Origin: Emiliania huxleyi CCMP1516
Lineage: Eukaryota; Haptophyta; Isochrysidales; Noelaerhabdaceae
Length of the DNA stretch: 64,000 bases
Reading direction: 5' to 3'
Assembly (NCBI RefSeq): GCF_000372725.1
Contig: NW_005196756.1
Location: forward strand, 529,783 to 593,782
Below, in pieces: positions 1 through 10,566 of this stretch; within the stretch, counting starts at the first letter, position 1, and each line of letters begins with the position of its first letter. The position numbers and the translations under genes are program-made. The notes beneath the pieces were generated by a model. It was not told the origin of the DNA. It searched no databases and worked only from the letters and a program-made list of their open reading frames with translations.

Positions 1-36
1 TTTTCCTACAATCGCTGTGAACACCCAGCCACGTAT
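1..36 (-). repeat. dispersed repeat end, copy 1
   Basis: The first 36 bases, read on the minus strand, match 37265-37297 apart from a 2-bp insertion. Both contain a core reading TTCACAGCGATTGTAGG. The copy is cut by the window edge, so its full length is unknown. Confidence 0.6.
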
Positions 37-179
37 GTCGAGGACACGTGCCGAGCGTCGCTGCGTCTCTCACCTGTTTTATGTCGAGCACTGTGGTGTG
101 CATTAGTACTACGACATCACCTTTCGCTGTATTCGGAAAGCGCATGTGTGAAGTAAGATCGCAAGTGCTGTGGCGCCGT

Positions 180-1355
180 TCATGCTGTGACAGAGCCCGA
201 TTCGTCCCGTTGGGCAATCAGATCGTTCAGAAGCGCATGGTTTTCGGCCTTGTTGTCCGGATCCCATGGGGCCTCATACAGCACGGCACGACTCGCCGTC
301 CTGATGGCTGCTGTCAGGTCACCCGAGGCTTTCTCGCTGAGCGCAACGTACTTGTGCACCCCCGGGTAGTGCCGGTTCATCGCGATGCCCATTGAACCGG
401 GGCCACATATCGCGCGCTCATATTCGCCCGTCTCGAAGAAGACGCGGGTCATCCCCATCCAAAGCTTGAGCTGCAGTTTGGGCCCACCATAAGTGTGGTC
501 GTCTCCCATGTCGCGCACGATCGACATATACAGCTCCATGGCCGCCTCCCAATCGGCCATGTCCTGCTGTGCGGCGGCGAGCTTCAGCTTCGTCTCAAGG
601 AGCCCCTGTTTTCCGCCTGCAAACACTTTGGGCGATGCACCTCCCTGCTCTAGCATCGTCATGAGTCGGTCAGCCTCGTCATCGTCGCCAGCCGCGAACG
701 CAGCGTCCGCCTGGGCGAGAATCTGCCTCCGTTCGTCTTGCACATTCTGATTGCTGGAGTTCAGCTCGAGCACCGCCTTGAAGGCCGTAACTGCCGACTC
801 CGCGTCACCTGCGATGAGCAAGATCTCCGCACGCATGTGGCCGGCGCGCAGATCCGTAGGATCGACGTCGAGGATCTTCTGCACCTCGGCGAGAGCCAAC
901 TCGCACTGCGCCTGCTTCTCCGCACCGCTGATCTTTTGTGCGCGTGCAGTATGCATCGAAGCACGATCGAGAGAATGTTGATCCACGTCCGGAAGTTGAG
1001 CGCGACAGAACGGACAAGTGGCGTTTGGCGAGAAGTTCTGATAGTTGCGCAGGCACGAGTGACAGAACATGTGGCCGCACCCCTCAAGCGTGACTGGCTG
1101 GTTCAAGCGCTCCAGGCAGATGCCACACGTATCAGTTGTCTGCGGTGGAACCTGCGCGCCTGGTGCCTCCGGTGCCGTGCGATATGCGAGCTCCGCAGCC
1201 AGCGACTGATGAAAGCTTCGGCAGTCCGGCTTGTGCTGCGGCCAGTGTGATCGTTGACACTTGGCGCTGCAGTAGAACACAAGCTTGCAGTTCGAGCAGC
1301 GCTTCGTCGCGTTCGGCTTGTCGCATGCGTCGCACTCGATGTGCTCGCGACTCAT
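180..1355 (-). CDS. MYND zinc finger and RING finger protein with TPR-like repeats
   Basis: A single-exon gene of 391 residues. An MYND-type zinc finger occupies about residues 8-45, with paired cysteines followed by YCSAKCQ and a terminal His/Cys set. A C3HC4 RING finger lies at about 77-117 (CGICLERL ... CGHMFCHSC ... CPFC). A helical, TPR-like region follows at about 150-290. In this family the MYND finger mediates protein contacts and the RING suggests ubiquitin ligase activity; substrate and location cannot be read here. The ATG at 1355 is chosen because it sits just before the MYND finger; the open frame continues 23 codons upstream without another ATG. Confidence 0.85.
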   Translation of the reverse strand: MSREHIECDACDKPNATKRCSNCKLVFYCSAKCQRSHWPQHKPDCRSFHQSLAAELAYRTAPEAPGAQVPPQTTDTCGICLERLNQPVTLEGCGHMFCHSCLRNYQNFSPNATCPFCRAQLPDVDQHSLDRASMHTARAQKISGAEKQAQCELALAEVQKILDVDPTDLRAGHMRAEILLIAGDAESAVTAFKAVLELNSSNQNVQDERRQILAQADAAFAAGDDDEADRLMTMLEQGGASPKVFAGGKQGLLETKLKLAAAQQDMADWEAAMELYMSIVRDMGDDHTYGGPKLQLKLWMGMTRVFFETGEYERAICGPGSMGIAMNRHYPGVHKYVALSEKASGDLTAAIRTASRAVLYEAPWDPDNKAENHALLNDLIAQRDESGSVTA

Positions 1356-1908
1356 CGTGGAGAGCGCCAGCGCGGCCAGCGGCGATGCTTCCGATGGAGG
1401 AGCTATCGCTCCGCGCGGCGGCAAAGCTCGAGGCGCGAGACTATGCAGGCGCTGCGCTCGAGCAGCCGCGTCATCACTGGAGTTTGTGCTCTTCCGTTCA
1501 CGTGCACGAGCTTCCCTCGGGATGGCGTCGCGTGGACCACTACATCCCCGAGGACGCCGAAGGCATGCCTCGCCCTCATCACCCGCGTGACCTCGTCTAG
1601 GAAAACCACCGAATCATAGCCAGGCGTGCGGATCCGGGGAGGAGGCTCGTGGCGGATTTGGTTCGGTTCAGCCCTTCCTTCGACTCGTGCCGTCGGCTGT
1701 CCCTCCCCCGTCTCTGCTCCTCCCCTGTCTGAGGCTCGCGTGGCTTCCTCCCTCCGTGCTCCCGCCGGCGGCTGGTTCTGCCGTACAAGGCCCCGCAGTT
1801 CTTCCGCAACGATCTCTCGGTGTCCGAGCTGGTCACCTCCGTTGCCCCATGTCAGCCGCAGCCTAATTCTCTTTTTTGCCCCCGGTGGTGGCACGGCAAG
1901 TCCCAGGC

Positions 1909-3128
1909 ATGGCTCCTAGTGTGTCCGCGGCCGTCCTGACCGTGCTCTTCTGGTGGTGCGAGGAGACGGACCACACTGCCGACGGCGTCTGCAACATCCT
2001 CTGGTCGAGCCAGCAGCTCGGCATGACGAGCGATGGGACTCAGGCGCACGGCCTCCGCCTCCGCTCTCAATTCCCCGCCTCTCAAATCCCGTGCGGCCTC
2101 CGTGTGCGCGCAGCTGCGCGGCCTGGAGCAGATGATGGCGGCGCACGCACCGCGCACAGAGGCGGAGTATGCGCGCGACATTGGCTCCATCTTCAACTCG
2201 TACTGCACAGCTGCCGAAGGCTCGCGTTGCTCTGTGCAGATGGGCATGGCCCTCGCCTCACCCGCGGCGCCCTTCTGACGCGACCTAGGCTTCACCGACC
2301 GCAAGAAGAAGGATAAGTCGGCAACGGTGCCTCGCCTCCGCCCCAGCCTCACCGTGTGCGCTTGAGCGCCAACACTGACGCCGCAGTCCCGTTGCCGCCA
2401 GATCTGTGCATCCCGGGCAAGCAACACGCTGGAGAACCTCTTCCGCGCCCCGCCCAAGGGCTGGTCGAAGATGGGGTGTGTGGTCGCCACCCTCGCACGC
2501 CCCTTCCTTGCGACCACCCACCCCCCCACTTTCGACCAGCCCACCACTCCCCCTCCTGTCATTGCACGGGCCCCCCGCTCCCAGCACCGTCCCACCCAAG
2601 TCGACCCTGCGCCTGCCCACCGTCCACACGCCGCACGCCGCACGACTCGTGTCGCAGGAGCGGATCCGCCGACATCCCCTCGGCGGACCCGCGGCAGGTG
2701 TCAGATTTGATAATAGTTTCCTTCCGAGATCGCGCCCCCCCCTGCCGAGATGTGGCGAGCTGTCGGGAGATACGGGGAGATACAGGGAGATATGGCCCCG
2801 CCAGGGAAGGGGCTGCCCTGGTGGACCACTGTCACATCTCCACCCGCGGCAGGCCTTCGGAGAGAGGGAGGGAGGGAAAGAGAAAGGAGGCGAGGAGGGG
2901 GAGGGGATGGGAGGCCTCGAGCCGCATGGTGGGAATCATCGGCCAGAGGTGGTGCTCCGTCTGCAGCGAGATGGGCCCTGTGCGAGCGAGGAGGAGAGGG
3001 GGCGGGGAGCGGGGGGGGGGGGGGGGGGCAATGTGGCGGAGATCAGAGGGTTGTCCTACTCCAAGTGCACCCTCTGCGGCCGCGCGGCGGCAGCGGCGGC
3101 GGGTGGCGGCGGCGGGGTCGTGCAGTAG
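1909..3128 (+). other. possible spliced hypothetical gene, unresolved exons
   Basis: Several short stretches look coding but do not join into one frame. They are an ATG at 1909 reading MAPSVSAAVLTVLFWW, a stretch near 2120-2275 containing GLEQMMAAHAPRTEAEYARD, one near 2420-2480 reading SNTLENLFRAPPKGWSKMG just before a GT, and a Cys-containing end near 3040-3128 (LSYSKCTLCGR). The last overlaps the 3' end of the minus-strand thioredoxin gene. I recognise no domain. Between them lie C/T-rich and poly-G tracts and a short GGGAGATAC repeat at 2755-2795. The remainder of 1356-3055 shows nothing else I can name. Confidence 0.25.
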
Positions 3129-3751
3129 AGCAGTGCTAGGATGGCGGCCGAGCAGGCGATGCCGAGGCAAAAGGTGCCGAGAGCGACTCGCGTGACGGAG
3201 AGCCTGGACGTGAGCAGCCGCGCGGCCGTGGCGCCCACCCTGGACGCCGCGGAACCCATGCTGCTCACGCTCTCCCAGCTTCCGCCGCCAAGCCGCCCTC
3301 CGCCAGCTTCGGCGCCCGCGCCGTCCACAGCGCCGCCCGCGTGCTCCTCTATGAAAGCGACAAAGGCGTCATACGTGCGCGCGGAGCCAAAGGTGGCCAG
3401 TCGCTGCCCGTCTCTGAAGAGCAGGACTGTCGGGTAGCCAGAGATGTCGTACCGCCGAAGCAGCTTCTCTTCTGCGACGCCGTCCACCTGAGCAATGGAG
3501 ACGCCTTTCTGCCCTCCAGCACCGTTGTATTTAGCGGCGACGCGCTCGTACTCGGGAGCCATCTTCTTGCAGTGTTTGCACCAAGGAGCGTAGAACTTGA
3601 CGAGCCAGAGGCCCTTTTCGGTACGGTGCCACGTTTCTCCCCGCAGCTGGATCACTTGGCTCATGGGCTGCACTTCGCTGTCGGCCGCAGTGCGGCACAA
3701 GGTGGTTTCGGACGACAAGACTACGAAGAGCACGAGCCGCAGCGCTTTCAT
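3056..3751 (-). CDS. membrane-anchored thioredoxin/PDI-like protein (TMX family)
   Basis: A 231-residue protein. An N-terminal signal peptide (MKALRLVLFVVLSS) is followed by one thioredoxin domain with active site WCKHCKK near residues 60-66 and the cis-proline segment GYPTVLLF near 108-115. A Gly/Ala linker leads to one transmembrane segment (VALGTFCLGIACSAAILALL) and a short Pro/Ala tail. This layout is that of thioredoxin-related transmembrane proteins, which catalyse disulfide exchange in the ER lumen while anchored in its membrane. CKHC differs from the commonest CGHC and would shift the redox potential. The ATG at 3751 is preferred over upstream in-frame codons because it begins the signal peptide. 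Confidence 0.88.
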   Translation of the reverse strand: MKALRLVLFVVLSSETTLCRTAADSEVQPMSQVIQLRGETWHRTEKGLWLVKFYAPWCKHCKKMAPEYERVAAKYNGAGGQKGVSIAQVDGVAEEKLLRRYDISGYPTVLLFRDGQRLATFGSARTYDAFVAFIEEHAGGAVDGAGAEAGGGRLGGGSWESVSSMGSAASRVGATAARLLTSRLSVTRVALGTFCLGIACSAAILALLYCTTPPPPPAAAAAARPQRVHLE

Positions 3752-3866
3752 GGCGAGAGGCGTAGGAGAGAGTGCGCCCGATGCTCGTGCTGTAGCTTGT
3801 TTGCCAACCCCAAGAAACCAGTCCAAGTGAGTGCGGTGTGGGCAAGGCGCCGCAACGTGATGGGTT

Positions 3867-3936
3867 CGCCGCGGTTTCTAAGCCTTTCCTCACAGCGCCG
3901 GATAGGGCGCGCCGCGGTTTCTAAGCCTTTCCTCAC
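3867..3936. promoter_or_regulatory. 27-bp direct repeat upstream of the thioredoxin gene
   Basis: Two perfect 27-bp copies (3867-3893 and 3910-3936), each containing GCGGTTTCTAAGCC, lie 116-185 bp upstream of the minus-strand ATG at 3751. Variants of GTGGTTTCTTAG recur at 3955-3967, 4692-4706 and 4731-4743. Their position suggests a promoter element, but they may simply be a local repeat. Confidence 0.35.
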
Positions 3937-4084
3937 CCCTCACCCACCCCATGCCGTGGTTTCTTAGCTCCGGCCGGCACTCAAGCCAGAGCCGGCCGGA
4001 AGGATTTTTAGGTAAGAGCTAAGAGGGGTAAGCTGCGGTCCGCGAGGGGGGAGAGTCTGCCGCCTTAGGCTGTACGAGGGTTTC

Positions 4085-4500
4085 CTCTCGCACCCTACCT
4101 GGTTTCCTTTCCGTGTTTCCTGCTCGTTTCCCTACAACACCCTCTAGTTTCCTCGGGAAACCCCGGGGAAACTCCGTGGAATTCGTCATTTTGGGGGGGC
4201 TCTGAGCCGTGTCTGAGGCTGTTTTGGGGCCAAAATCGGCAAAATACCGGGTATTTTGCGGGTATACCTGGAAAACCCCGGTATACCTGGAAAATACCTG
4301 GGTATCGTGCCGATTTCCTCAATTTTGCCCCAGATTTTGCCCCAGACCAGCTCTCAGACTCAGGGAAACTCGCGAGTTTCCCGAGGGAAACTCGAGAGAA
4401 ACAGAATGGAGCACCAAACACCCTCTGGTTTCCCTGGAAACTTCCGGAAACGCAAAGTGCTGGGGACCCTCTGGTTTCCCTCTGGGTTGCCGGAAACCCT
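4085..4500. repeat. region of short GTTTCC/GGAAAC and GGTATACC motifs
   Basis: About 400 bp packed with GTTTCC, GGAAAC and GGTATACCTGGAAAA variants on both strands, without a regular period. The open frames here are by-products of this composition. A smaller stretch of the same kind lies at 40110-40160. Nothing coding is supported between 3752 and 4840; a short perfect hairpin (ACACCGGT/ACCGGTGT) lies at about 4807-4826. Confidence 0.4.
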
Positions 4501-4840
4501 CGTACAGGCCAACTGCCGCCGAGTCGGGGGAAGTAGGAAGACGCACACACGCCTCCATCCACTCCACTCAGAACACCGCAGACTTGGAAAGTGACAAGTG
4601 GTCAAGTGCGCGCGCCGCAGGCGAAGAGAAATGTTGAGCTGGGGCTCCCGTTCACACTCGTGTCTGGCCTTTTCTCGGGGCCGCGCCTGCGGCGCGCCGT
4701 GGTTTCTTAGATTTTTGCGAAAATCGCTCGGCGTGGTTTCTTAATGGTAAGGTTTCTCAATGCCCGCAACCCACTGTATAGGAAACGGTGACTTCCCCGC
4801 TATTTACACCGGTAGGAACCGGTGTATTCTTTTTTTGCTT

Positions 4841-5112
4841 GAAGGCCTGCGCACAGCCTCTAACTATCAGATATAAATAAGAAGTGCAAGTGGCCCCCCG
4901 CGGAGCGCTGGGAAAAGGACCGCCGCAAGCGGCGTGGCGTGGGGCGGTTGAGCATCCCTCCGGGGGCCCCTCTGCGCCGGGGAGGCGTTGTTGGAGGCTA
5001 GGACGCAAGCGTCCGTCACCTTTTTCAAACTCGGGTCCCACTCGTCCGCCGCTACGCTCCGACCCGAATTTGGAGGGCCATGAAGTTTAAGGTGTTGCTG
5101 CGCAAAAGGGGC
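4841..5112 (-). repeat. dispersed repeat R, inverted copy
   Basis: On the minus strand this matches about 23545-23790 and 27576-27821, sharing CCCTCCAAATTCGGGTCGG and a GC-rich block. Its outer end (4841-4861) matches 24245-24263 in the reverse sense. The copies in the 2.77-kb duplication therefore carry about 440 bp of extra sequence that this copy lacks. From 5113 to 5602 I see no gene. Confidence 0.6.
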
Positions 5113-5602
5113 GGGGCGCGCGCGCGCGCATGGCAGGCCGAGTATGCTCGGCATATGGTGAACCCGCGATGGCGGTCCCGCTTTTCCGCGATCATTTCGT
5201 CCGTCCAATCGAAGGAAGCGCCGGATCGCCCATGTTATGGAGTTAGCCTTACCGTTCTTCGTCTCAGATTCCGTGATTTTTGCACGGTATTCGGATTTTC
5301 GCTATTTGGTCGTGTGGGTGTGTACTCCGGGATTAGTCAATGGTACCGCGTCGGCGACGCGGGCGCCTTGCGGGCAGAGCCCTTAGCCACCTTTTGTCTT
5401 GCGCGGTCAAAACACACTAAATATGTGCTAAATATGCACTAAATTTGCGCTAAAGTCGCGCTATATACGGCACTCGAACACACACGAAAACTATCAGTAA
5501 AGTTCATTCACAGCCTTGTTTTGAGAAGAAGTACGTCGCTGCTTCTGTGCAGTCACGCCAGTCCCGACACTACGAACGAAACTACTCTCTCCCAGTCCCG
5601 TG

Positions 5603-7105
5603 ATGCCGAAAATGCTCCACTCGCCCCAGCCGCCTTGGCAACCGGGGCGGCTCTCCGCCTTCACGTGCGCTCGACTGTCGGATGCGTGCCTCACACTGCA
5701 CGAGCCGTCACCCAGTTGCTCGAGCTCCTGCGCAAAATCGGACCGACCGTTTCGCATTGACGGGCATGGACACAACGCCGAGGCTGAGATCAATGCAGCA
5801 ATCGGTGCCTTGTGGCACCTCGCCGACCCGTTCGACAGCTTCAAGCTCCGGCATTTGGAACGGGACCTGTTCGCAGTGCAACGCATAACCGCAAAGCGCC
5901 GGCGTCAGCTGCATCGGGCGCGTGCAGCCGGCGAGGAGCTGACAATGATCTGGCCAAACTGGGAGGCGGGCTTCGGCGATCCGTACATGTGGACGGTAAT
6001 TCCACTCGGGTACACGATGGCGCAAGGTCAGCTGCCCAACAGCACGCTCGCCATTTCCGGCGCATTATATCCCCGGCTGTACGAGCCGCTGCGTCGGACT
6101 CGCCAAGTCTGCACGTTTGAGCGTAACGGCAGCTACGTCTTCCGAGGTACAAACAACGGTCAAGACAATCGCAATCGCAAAGGTCCATTTGCTGTGCATC
6201 ACGCCATCGACCCGCTTCCGCGCTGTGCCTCCGCATGCTACTCCCGCATCTCCCTCTGTTTGCCGCCGCACGTCGAGGGCGAGCACTCGTGGCTCGGCGT
6301 GACGACGCTCGACGCGCAATTGGGCTTCCCAATTCCGTCGCTCAGCGCCTCGCGACTCTCAGCGACGCACGGCGTGCTTCACTTGCTCTTTGCAAAGCGC
6401 AACTCAAGCCACGGCCGTTCGCTACAAAATATCGACGCGCTCGTGTCGACCTGCCCCGAAATCAGGCTGCCCTCGGGCTGGCGTGTCCACTGTCGCACAA
6501 GAGTGCTCGGCGAGCTACCGTTGGTGAAGCTGGTGCGCCTCATGCGGCGGACCGACGTCTTTGTCTCGATGCACGGGGCTGATGTCATCAACGGCATGCA
6601 CATGCTACCGGGTCGCACAGTCATAGAGGTGGTCAACTACGGCTTTCACAAGGCACCGGATAGCCCGCCTTGGTACTTTTTGAACTGCTTCTCCCGGCAC
6701 TTGGTTCCGACGTTCAGGCACAAGCGGCTCGTACTTCCCAACCCCTATCGAAACGAGCCGACCTTCGATGAAGCGTGGAATCGAGACGCCGAACTGCCAG
6801 CACAACTCTTAGGTAAGGCGCTTCGCTCGGTGGTGCACGGAGATGGCAGGCGCATCATTGTGGGAGCAGCTAGCACAGGCACGGATATCCTCTGCGGCTA
6901 TCCACCGGGCTTGACGAACTACACGTGCGACTGCCGAGCACGAGTGGCGACGGCCACTGGGTGTGTGGTGTCGCTCGTAGAGCAACGGAGCAGAGCACCA
7001 TGTACGTACGGAGTCAGCTTCGGCTGCTACCCTGGCAAGCCCACGCTAATGTGGACGCGTCTCTGCCGTGGGAGGTTTCGATGCGGTGTGGATTCGCCGG
7101 TGTAG
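5603..7105 (+). CDS. glycosyltransferase family 61 protein
   Basis: A single-exon gene of 500 residues. The GT61 signature lies in the C-terminal half: DVFVSMHGADVINGMHMLPG followed by TVIEVV. This corresponds to the family's conserved 'HGA-x-N-x(2)-FL-x-PG-x-V-x-E' block. GT61 enzymes transfer xylose, arabinose or GlcNAc to glycans or EGF domains in the secretory pathway; the substrate cannot be told here. No clear signal anchor is visible at the N terminus, so an upstream exon may be missing. After the catalytic block comes an unusual Cys-rich tail of about 75 residues. The ATG at 5603 is the first of two close in-frame ATGs. The 3' end overlaps the WD40 remnant on the other strand. Confidence 0.8.
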   Translation: MPKMLHSPQPPWQPGRLSAFTCARLSDACLTLHEPSPSCSSSCAKSDRPFRIDGHGHNAEAEINAAIGALWHLADPFDSFKLRHLERDLFAVQRITAKRRRQLHRARAAGEELTMIWPNWEAGFGDPYMWTVIPLGYTMAQGQLPNSTLAISGALYPRLYEPLRRTRQVCTFERNGSYVFRGTNNGQDNRNRKGPFAVHHAIDPLPRCASACYSRISLCLPPHVEGEHSWLGVTTLDAQLGFPIPSLSASRLSATHGVLHLLFAKRNSSHGRSLQNIDALVSTCPEIRLPSGWRVHCRTRVLGELPLVKLVRLMRRTDVFVSMHGADVINGMHMLPGRTVIEVVNYGFHKAPDSPPWYFLNCFSRHLVPTFRHKRLVLPNPYRNEPTFDEAWNRDAELPAQLLGKALRSVVHGDGRRIIVGAASTGTDILCGYPPGLTNYTCDCRARVATATGCVVSLVEQRSRAPCTYGVSFGCYPGKPTLMWTRLCRGRFRCGVDSPV

Positions 7106-7518
7106 TTACACAGGCCTGGACCCAGGAAGGATCCGGAATACCCATCGCCGGTGTCATCATCTGTCAGCTTCCAAACTCGCGCCGTTTTATCGTGCGACGC
7201 CGTCACAACATGCCGACCATCAGGAGTCAGCACCACCGAGCTCACGCAGGCAAAATGACTTGTCTGGCGGCCATTTGAGGTATACTCTCCACTGAGCAAC
7301 GTGCGACGGTATTCACCATCGGACAGCCGCCAGACACGCGCCGTGTAGTCCGACGACGCCGTCACAATGAGCTTGCCGTCCGGGCTCACCGCTGCGAGAA
7401 CACCGTTTCCGTGTGCCCGGTCAGCGTTCGAATACGCCACGAACCGTCGGACAACTGCCAAATGCGCGCAGTTGTCAGCCGAGGGCGTCACTATGCAAGC
7501 GGTCCTTTGCCTCTCCAT
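7027..7518 (-). pseudogene. WD40-repeat fragment
   Basis: One good WD40 repeat and part of a second are visible (VSPDGKLIVTASSDYTARVW and LTPDGRHVVTASHDKTARVW). An upstream repeat is degraded: it begins RTACIVTPSADN but loses the WD ending. No full beta-propeller is present, and the last part runs antisense into the GT61 coding region. The ATG at 7518 is arbitrary. I infer a truncated or decaying copy of a WD40 protein gene; a spliced gene with unseen exons is the alternative. Confidence 0.55.
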
Positions 7519-7624
7519 GAAGCGGTCGATTTGGCCGTTGGCCCGCCTTGTCCCCCTCAATGCTTGCCGCTCGTCCCCCCCACCCCCCCTCCTCGACTGC
7601 ATTCCCTTTAGATACTGTCCAAGG

Positions 7625-8186
7625 CGAAAGTCTGCCCAGGTTGCGGAGGGCACGATCCCGGCGTGAGCACGACTAACTGACGGATCCGCTCCTGACAGTC
7701 GCACACTGCGGCGCGTGCGACTGTCTTTGTTTGAATGAAGTTAAAAGTCGAATCAGAGCGGCGTCGGCGCTGCGGCCCTCCGTTTTCCTCCCCTGGTCCC
7801 CCGTCCGGCACCGATCCGGGACGCACGCCGGCGAAGCACCGTCAAGCTGCTGTACGGCCCCGGCATCGCCTCCCCTGGCTTAGCTAGACTGAGAGATATT
7901 GTGCACATGGTCAGTCTCTACAATATACTCACTGACACTCCACCTTCCAGAGCTCGTCCTGGTCCGCCACGGCCATCCTCGGCCTCCGGAGGGCCCCCGG
8001 CCGCGGCGCGGTGCGGCGGCGTCACAAATCCGACGGCAGAGCACCGGGAGACGCGGTCGGGCGATCTAAGGCCCAGTGAGGCGTATGCATTGCCTATCCA
8101 GGGCTATCACCTGGACCTATCAACAGGCGCCTGCGGCGCCGTGGTCAGAAGCTGCTGCTCCCACCTGTTCACACTTTCATAGTGGA
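7625..8186 (+). repeat. dispersed repeat D, copy 1
   Basis: About 560 bp matching 38245-38690 in the same orientation with many small differences, including GGCTTAGCTAGACTGAGAGA and CAACAGGCGCCTGCGGCGCC. This copy has about 120 extra bases after GGATCCGCTCC (7692-7813). They begin with a perfect 11-bp hairpin, GACAGTCGCAC/GTGCGACTGTC (7694-7725). I see no coding capacity or recognised family; a SINE-like or MITE-like element is possible. Confidence 0.65.
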
Positions 8187-8450
8187 CAGTACATACTCTT
8201 GTTTCGCCCCGGGATTAGCTTCGGGGCCTCCGGCATATACATTGGCGTACATTGGAATATACTGGAGACGACCCAAAATACAAGCTAATGCTGGCGAGGT
8301 ACTCCCACGCCTCTCGGGGTTTTTGTCTGGCCGAGCTGGGGCGAGCCTCGGCGAGACTGCGTCAGCTGTTCCCACAGCAGGCTGGAAGTACCTCGCCAGA
8401 GCTAATGATATATCCGGATTGCATTGCTTTTGCTTCCGCGAGGAACCGGG

Positions 8451-10166
8451 ATGGCGACGGGCACTCTCCCGCGACTCTGCATCGCGGGGCCCTCGACTCA
8501 GGTCTCGCTCGTCTCGCTGGACTACAACGCCACAGCCGACTCGGTGCAACGGCGTGCGACAGCAGGGCTCCCCGACTTCGTGATGGAGCACCGCTCGGGC
8601 ACGCACCTGTCCGCCGCCGAGCTGCAACGTCCGCACGGCCACAGGCACCCCGGCCTGTGGGCTCACAGCCTGACACCGTGCAATCCCTGCGGACCCTGCA
8701 GGTCCAGAGACAGACGAGGACGCGATCGAGCTCCTGCGGCGACTTCGTCAGCTGTCTGAGAGGCGAGAGCTGCGGCTGGCCGACGCGTGCCTCGTGACCA
8801 GGCACACCGCAGAGTATGGCGCCGGGTCGTTCCTCCACTCCCTCGTGCTGCCGGTTGGGCAGCAGGAGGAGTCCATCTGTCCGTCCGCCACGTCGTATGC
8901 ACACCTGCCGGTGGATAGGTGCTGCAATGCCTCGTGCAGAATCGCACGCTCCTCGCGCCGCGGCTTGCGCTCTGGGCGCCGCTGGGCTGCGCGGCACAGG
9001 ATCTCGCCTGCTACTTTGACAGCCTGCCCTCCGCCACCGCCTTCACCATCGATGAGAGAAGCGGCGTGCTGCGGCGGCGCGAGGGCGAGGGCGAGGGCGA
9101 GGGCTTTCTGAGCCCTCGGCGGCCGCGGAAAGAGCAGCCGAGCGAGGAGCAGCCGCTGCCGTCGGGAGATCCGGATGCGGCGTGGATTGGCCGCCTCAAT
9201 CGCGGGCTCTTTGACGAGGGAGAGCAGCGGAGGATCAGGGCGTACCGGCGGCGGCGGCGCAACGGCGGCCTCCACAAGCTGAGCCTTGACGCGAGCTACT
9301 TCCAGCGCTTCCAGGAGAGCGAGCTGCTCGAGCGCGTCGAGCGGCGCTTCACCCGCCACGGCCGCTTCTGGCTCTTCTCGCAGATCCTCCACTTTCTCAC
9401 GCGGCCAGGGGCGCGGCTCGACGCAGCGCTCGACGCTGCGCGCAGCTCGCTGGGGCTTCGCGCGCCCTACCTCTCGCTGCACGTGCACACACACTCCTCC
9501 CTCTCCCACCCTCTCGTTCTCTGCCCTCCGTTCTCACCTTGCACGCTCTGGAAGCCCACCCCTAAGGAAGCTTGGAACCGCCCTCTGCGCAGGTTCGCCT
9601 GGGCGACGCGTGCACGCACCGCGGCGACTGCCGAGACCTCCGCCACTACTTGCCCCTAGCCCGGCGGCTGGTCGCCCAGTATGGCCTCCGCTCCGTCTAC
9701 CTCTCCACGCCCTCGCAGAGCGTCGTCGACTCGGCGCGCGCTCTCGCGTCGCAGCTGAACGTGGCGCATGCGCCAGTCACGCCGACGGCGGCGCGGCTCG
9801 CGGCTCACGGCCTCGTCCGGATCGAGCAGGGCTTGGTGCGCGGCATCGTTGACGCGGGGCGCGAGTTCCAATCCTATATGGTGGACATGCACCTGCTGAG
9901 TGAGGGCAGCGCCTTCCTCGGCAGCTTCTCGAGCAACGCTGCAAGGCTTGCACCGACCCTTCGCCCACCGCCCCTTTCCGGCCTCCTCCCTCACCACCGC
10001 CCCCTGCCGTCTCAGATTGGCATATTCCCTCATGAGCAGCGGCGGCGCGGGGTGTCTCCGACCATTCCTCTCGACGGACATCAACTGGTGCCACGCCTTC
10101 TTCAGAGGCGGCCCCGCCGTCATCAGGCGCGATGGCGAGCCCGCGTGGCTGGACATTGGTTGCTAG
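8451..10166 (+). CDS. alpha-1,6-fucosyltransferase-like (GT23) protein, five exons
   Basis: Exons 8451-8628, 8702-8853, 8919-9482, 9593-9945 and 10016-10166 join in frame to 465 residues. The first three introns are GT-AG and the last is GC-AG (GC at 9946). Features of GT23/FUT8-like enzymes include GAGSFLHSLVLP near residue 92, VRLGDACTHRGDCRDL in the nucleotide-sugar region, and VDMHLLSEGSAFLGSFSSN followed by ARLAYSLM near the C terminus. FUT8 enzymes fucosylate the core of N-glycans in the Golgi. FUT8 normally has VRRTD where this protein reads VRLGD. No N-terminal membrane anchor is seen, so an upstream exon may exist. The joins were chosen because every junction keeps both frame and family motif. 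Confidence 0.75.
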
Positions 10167-10566
10167 GGATTAGAACTCAGCACGAACGACAGTAAGTAAA
10201 GTGGCGTTCTCTCATCATGCCTGCCATGCCTACTCGTCTGGCTCTTCGGCGGCTAACCGAAGGAAATTCACAGCTCGATCTTGGTTGGTCGTCTAGCGTT
10301 TCAATTGCTTCGTTACGTCGTCTGTCAAGCCGTTTCGCCGCCGCGTCTCAAGTTTGACAGGCTTTCGCCACTGCATGCCTTGGTTCATGGCGACGCGGGC
10401 TACCGGGCGGGGCTTAGCGGGCTCAGTGGAGTGCATGCGATGCGCGGTATACACATTGTCAGCACGTCGTAGTGTTCTTCAGCACTCCACTCTGTCAGCA
10501 CATCGTACGTAGTAGTTCCTTGTCGCCAATGCACTTTCCTGTCTCCACTCAGCACCCAATCTTGTA

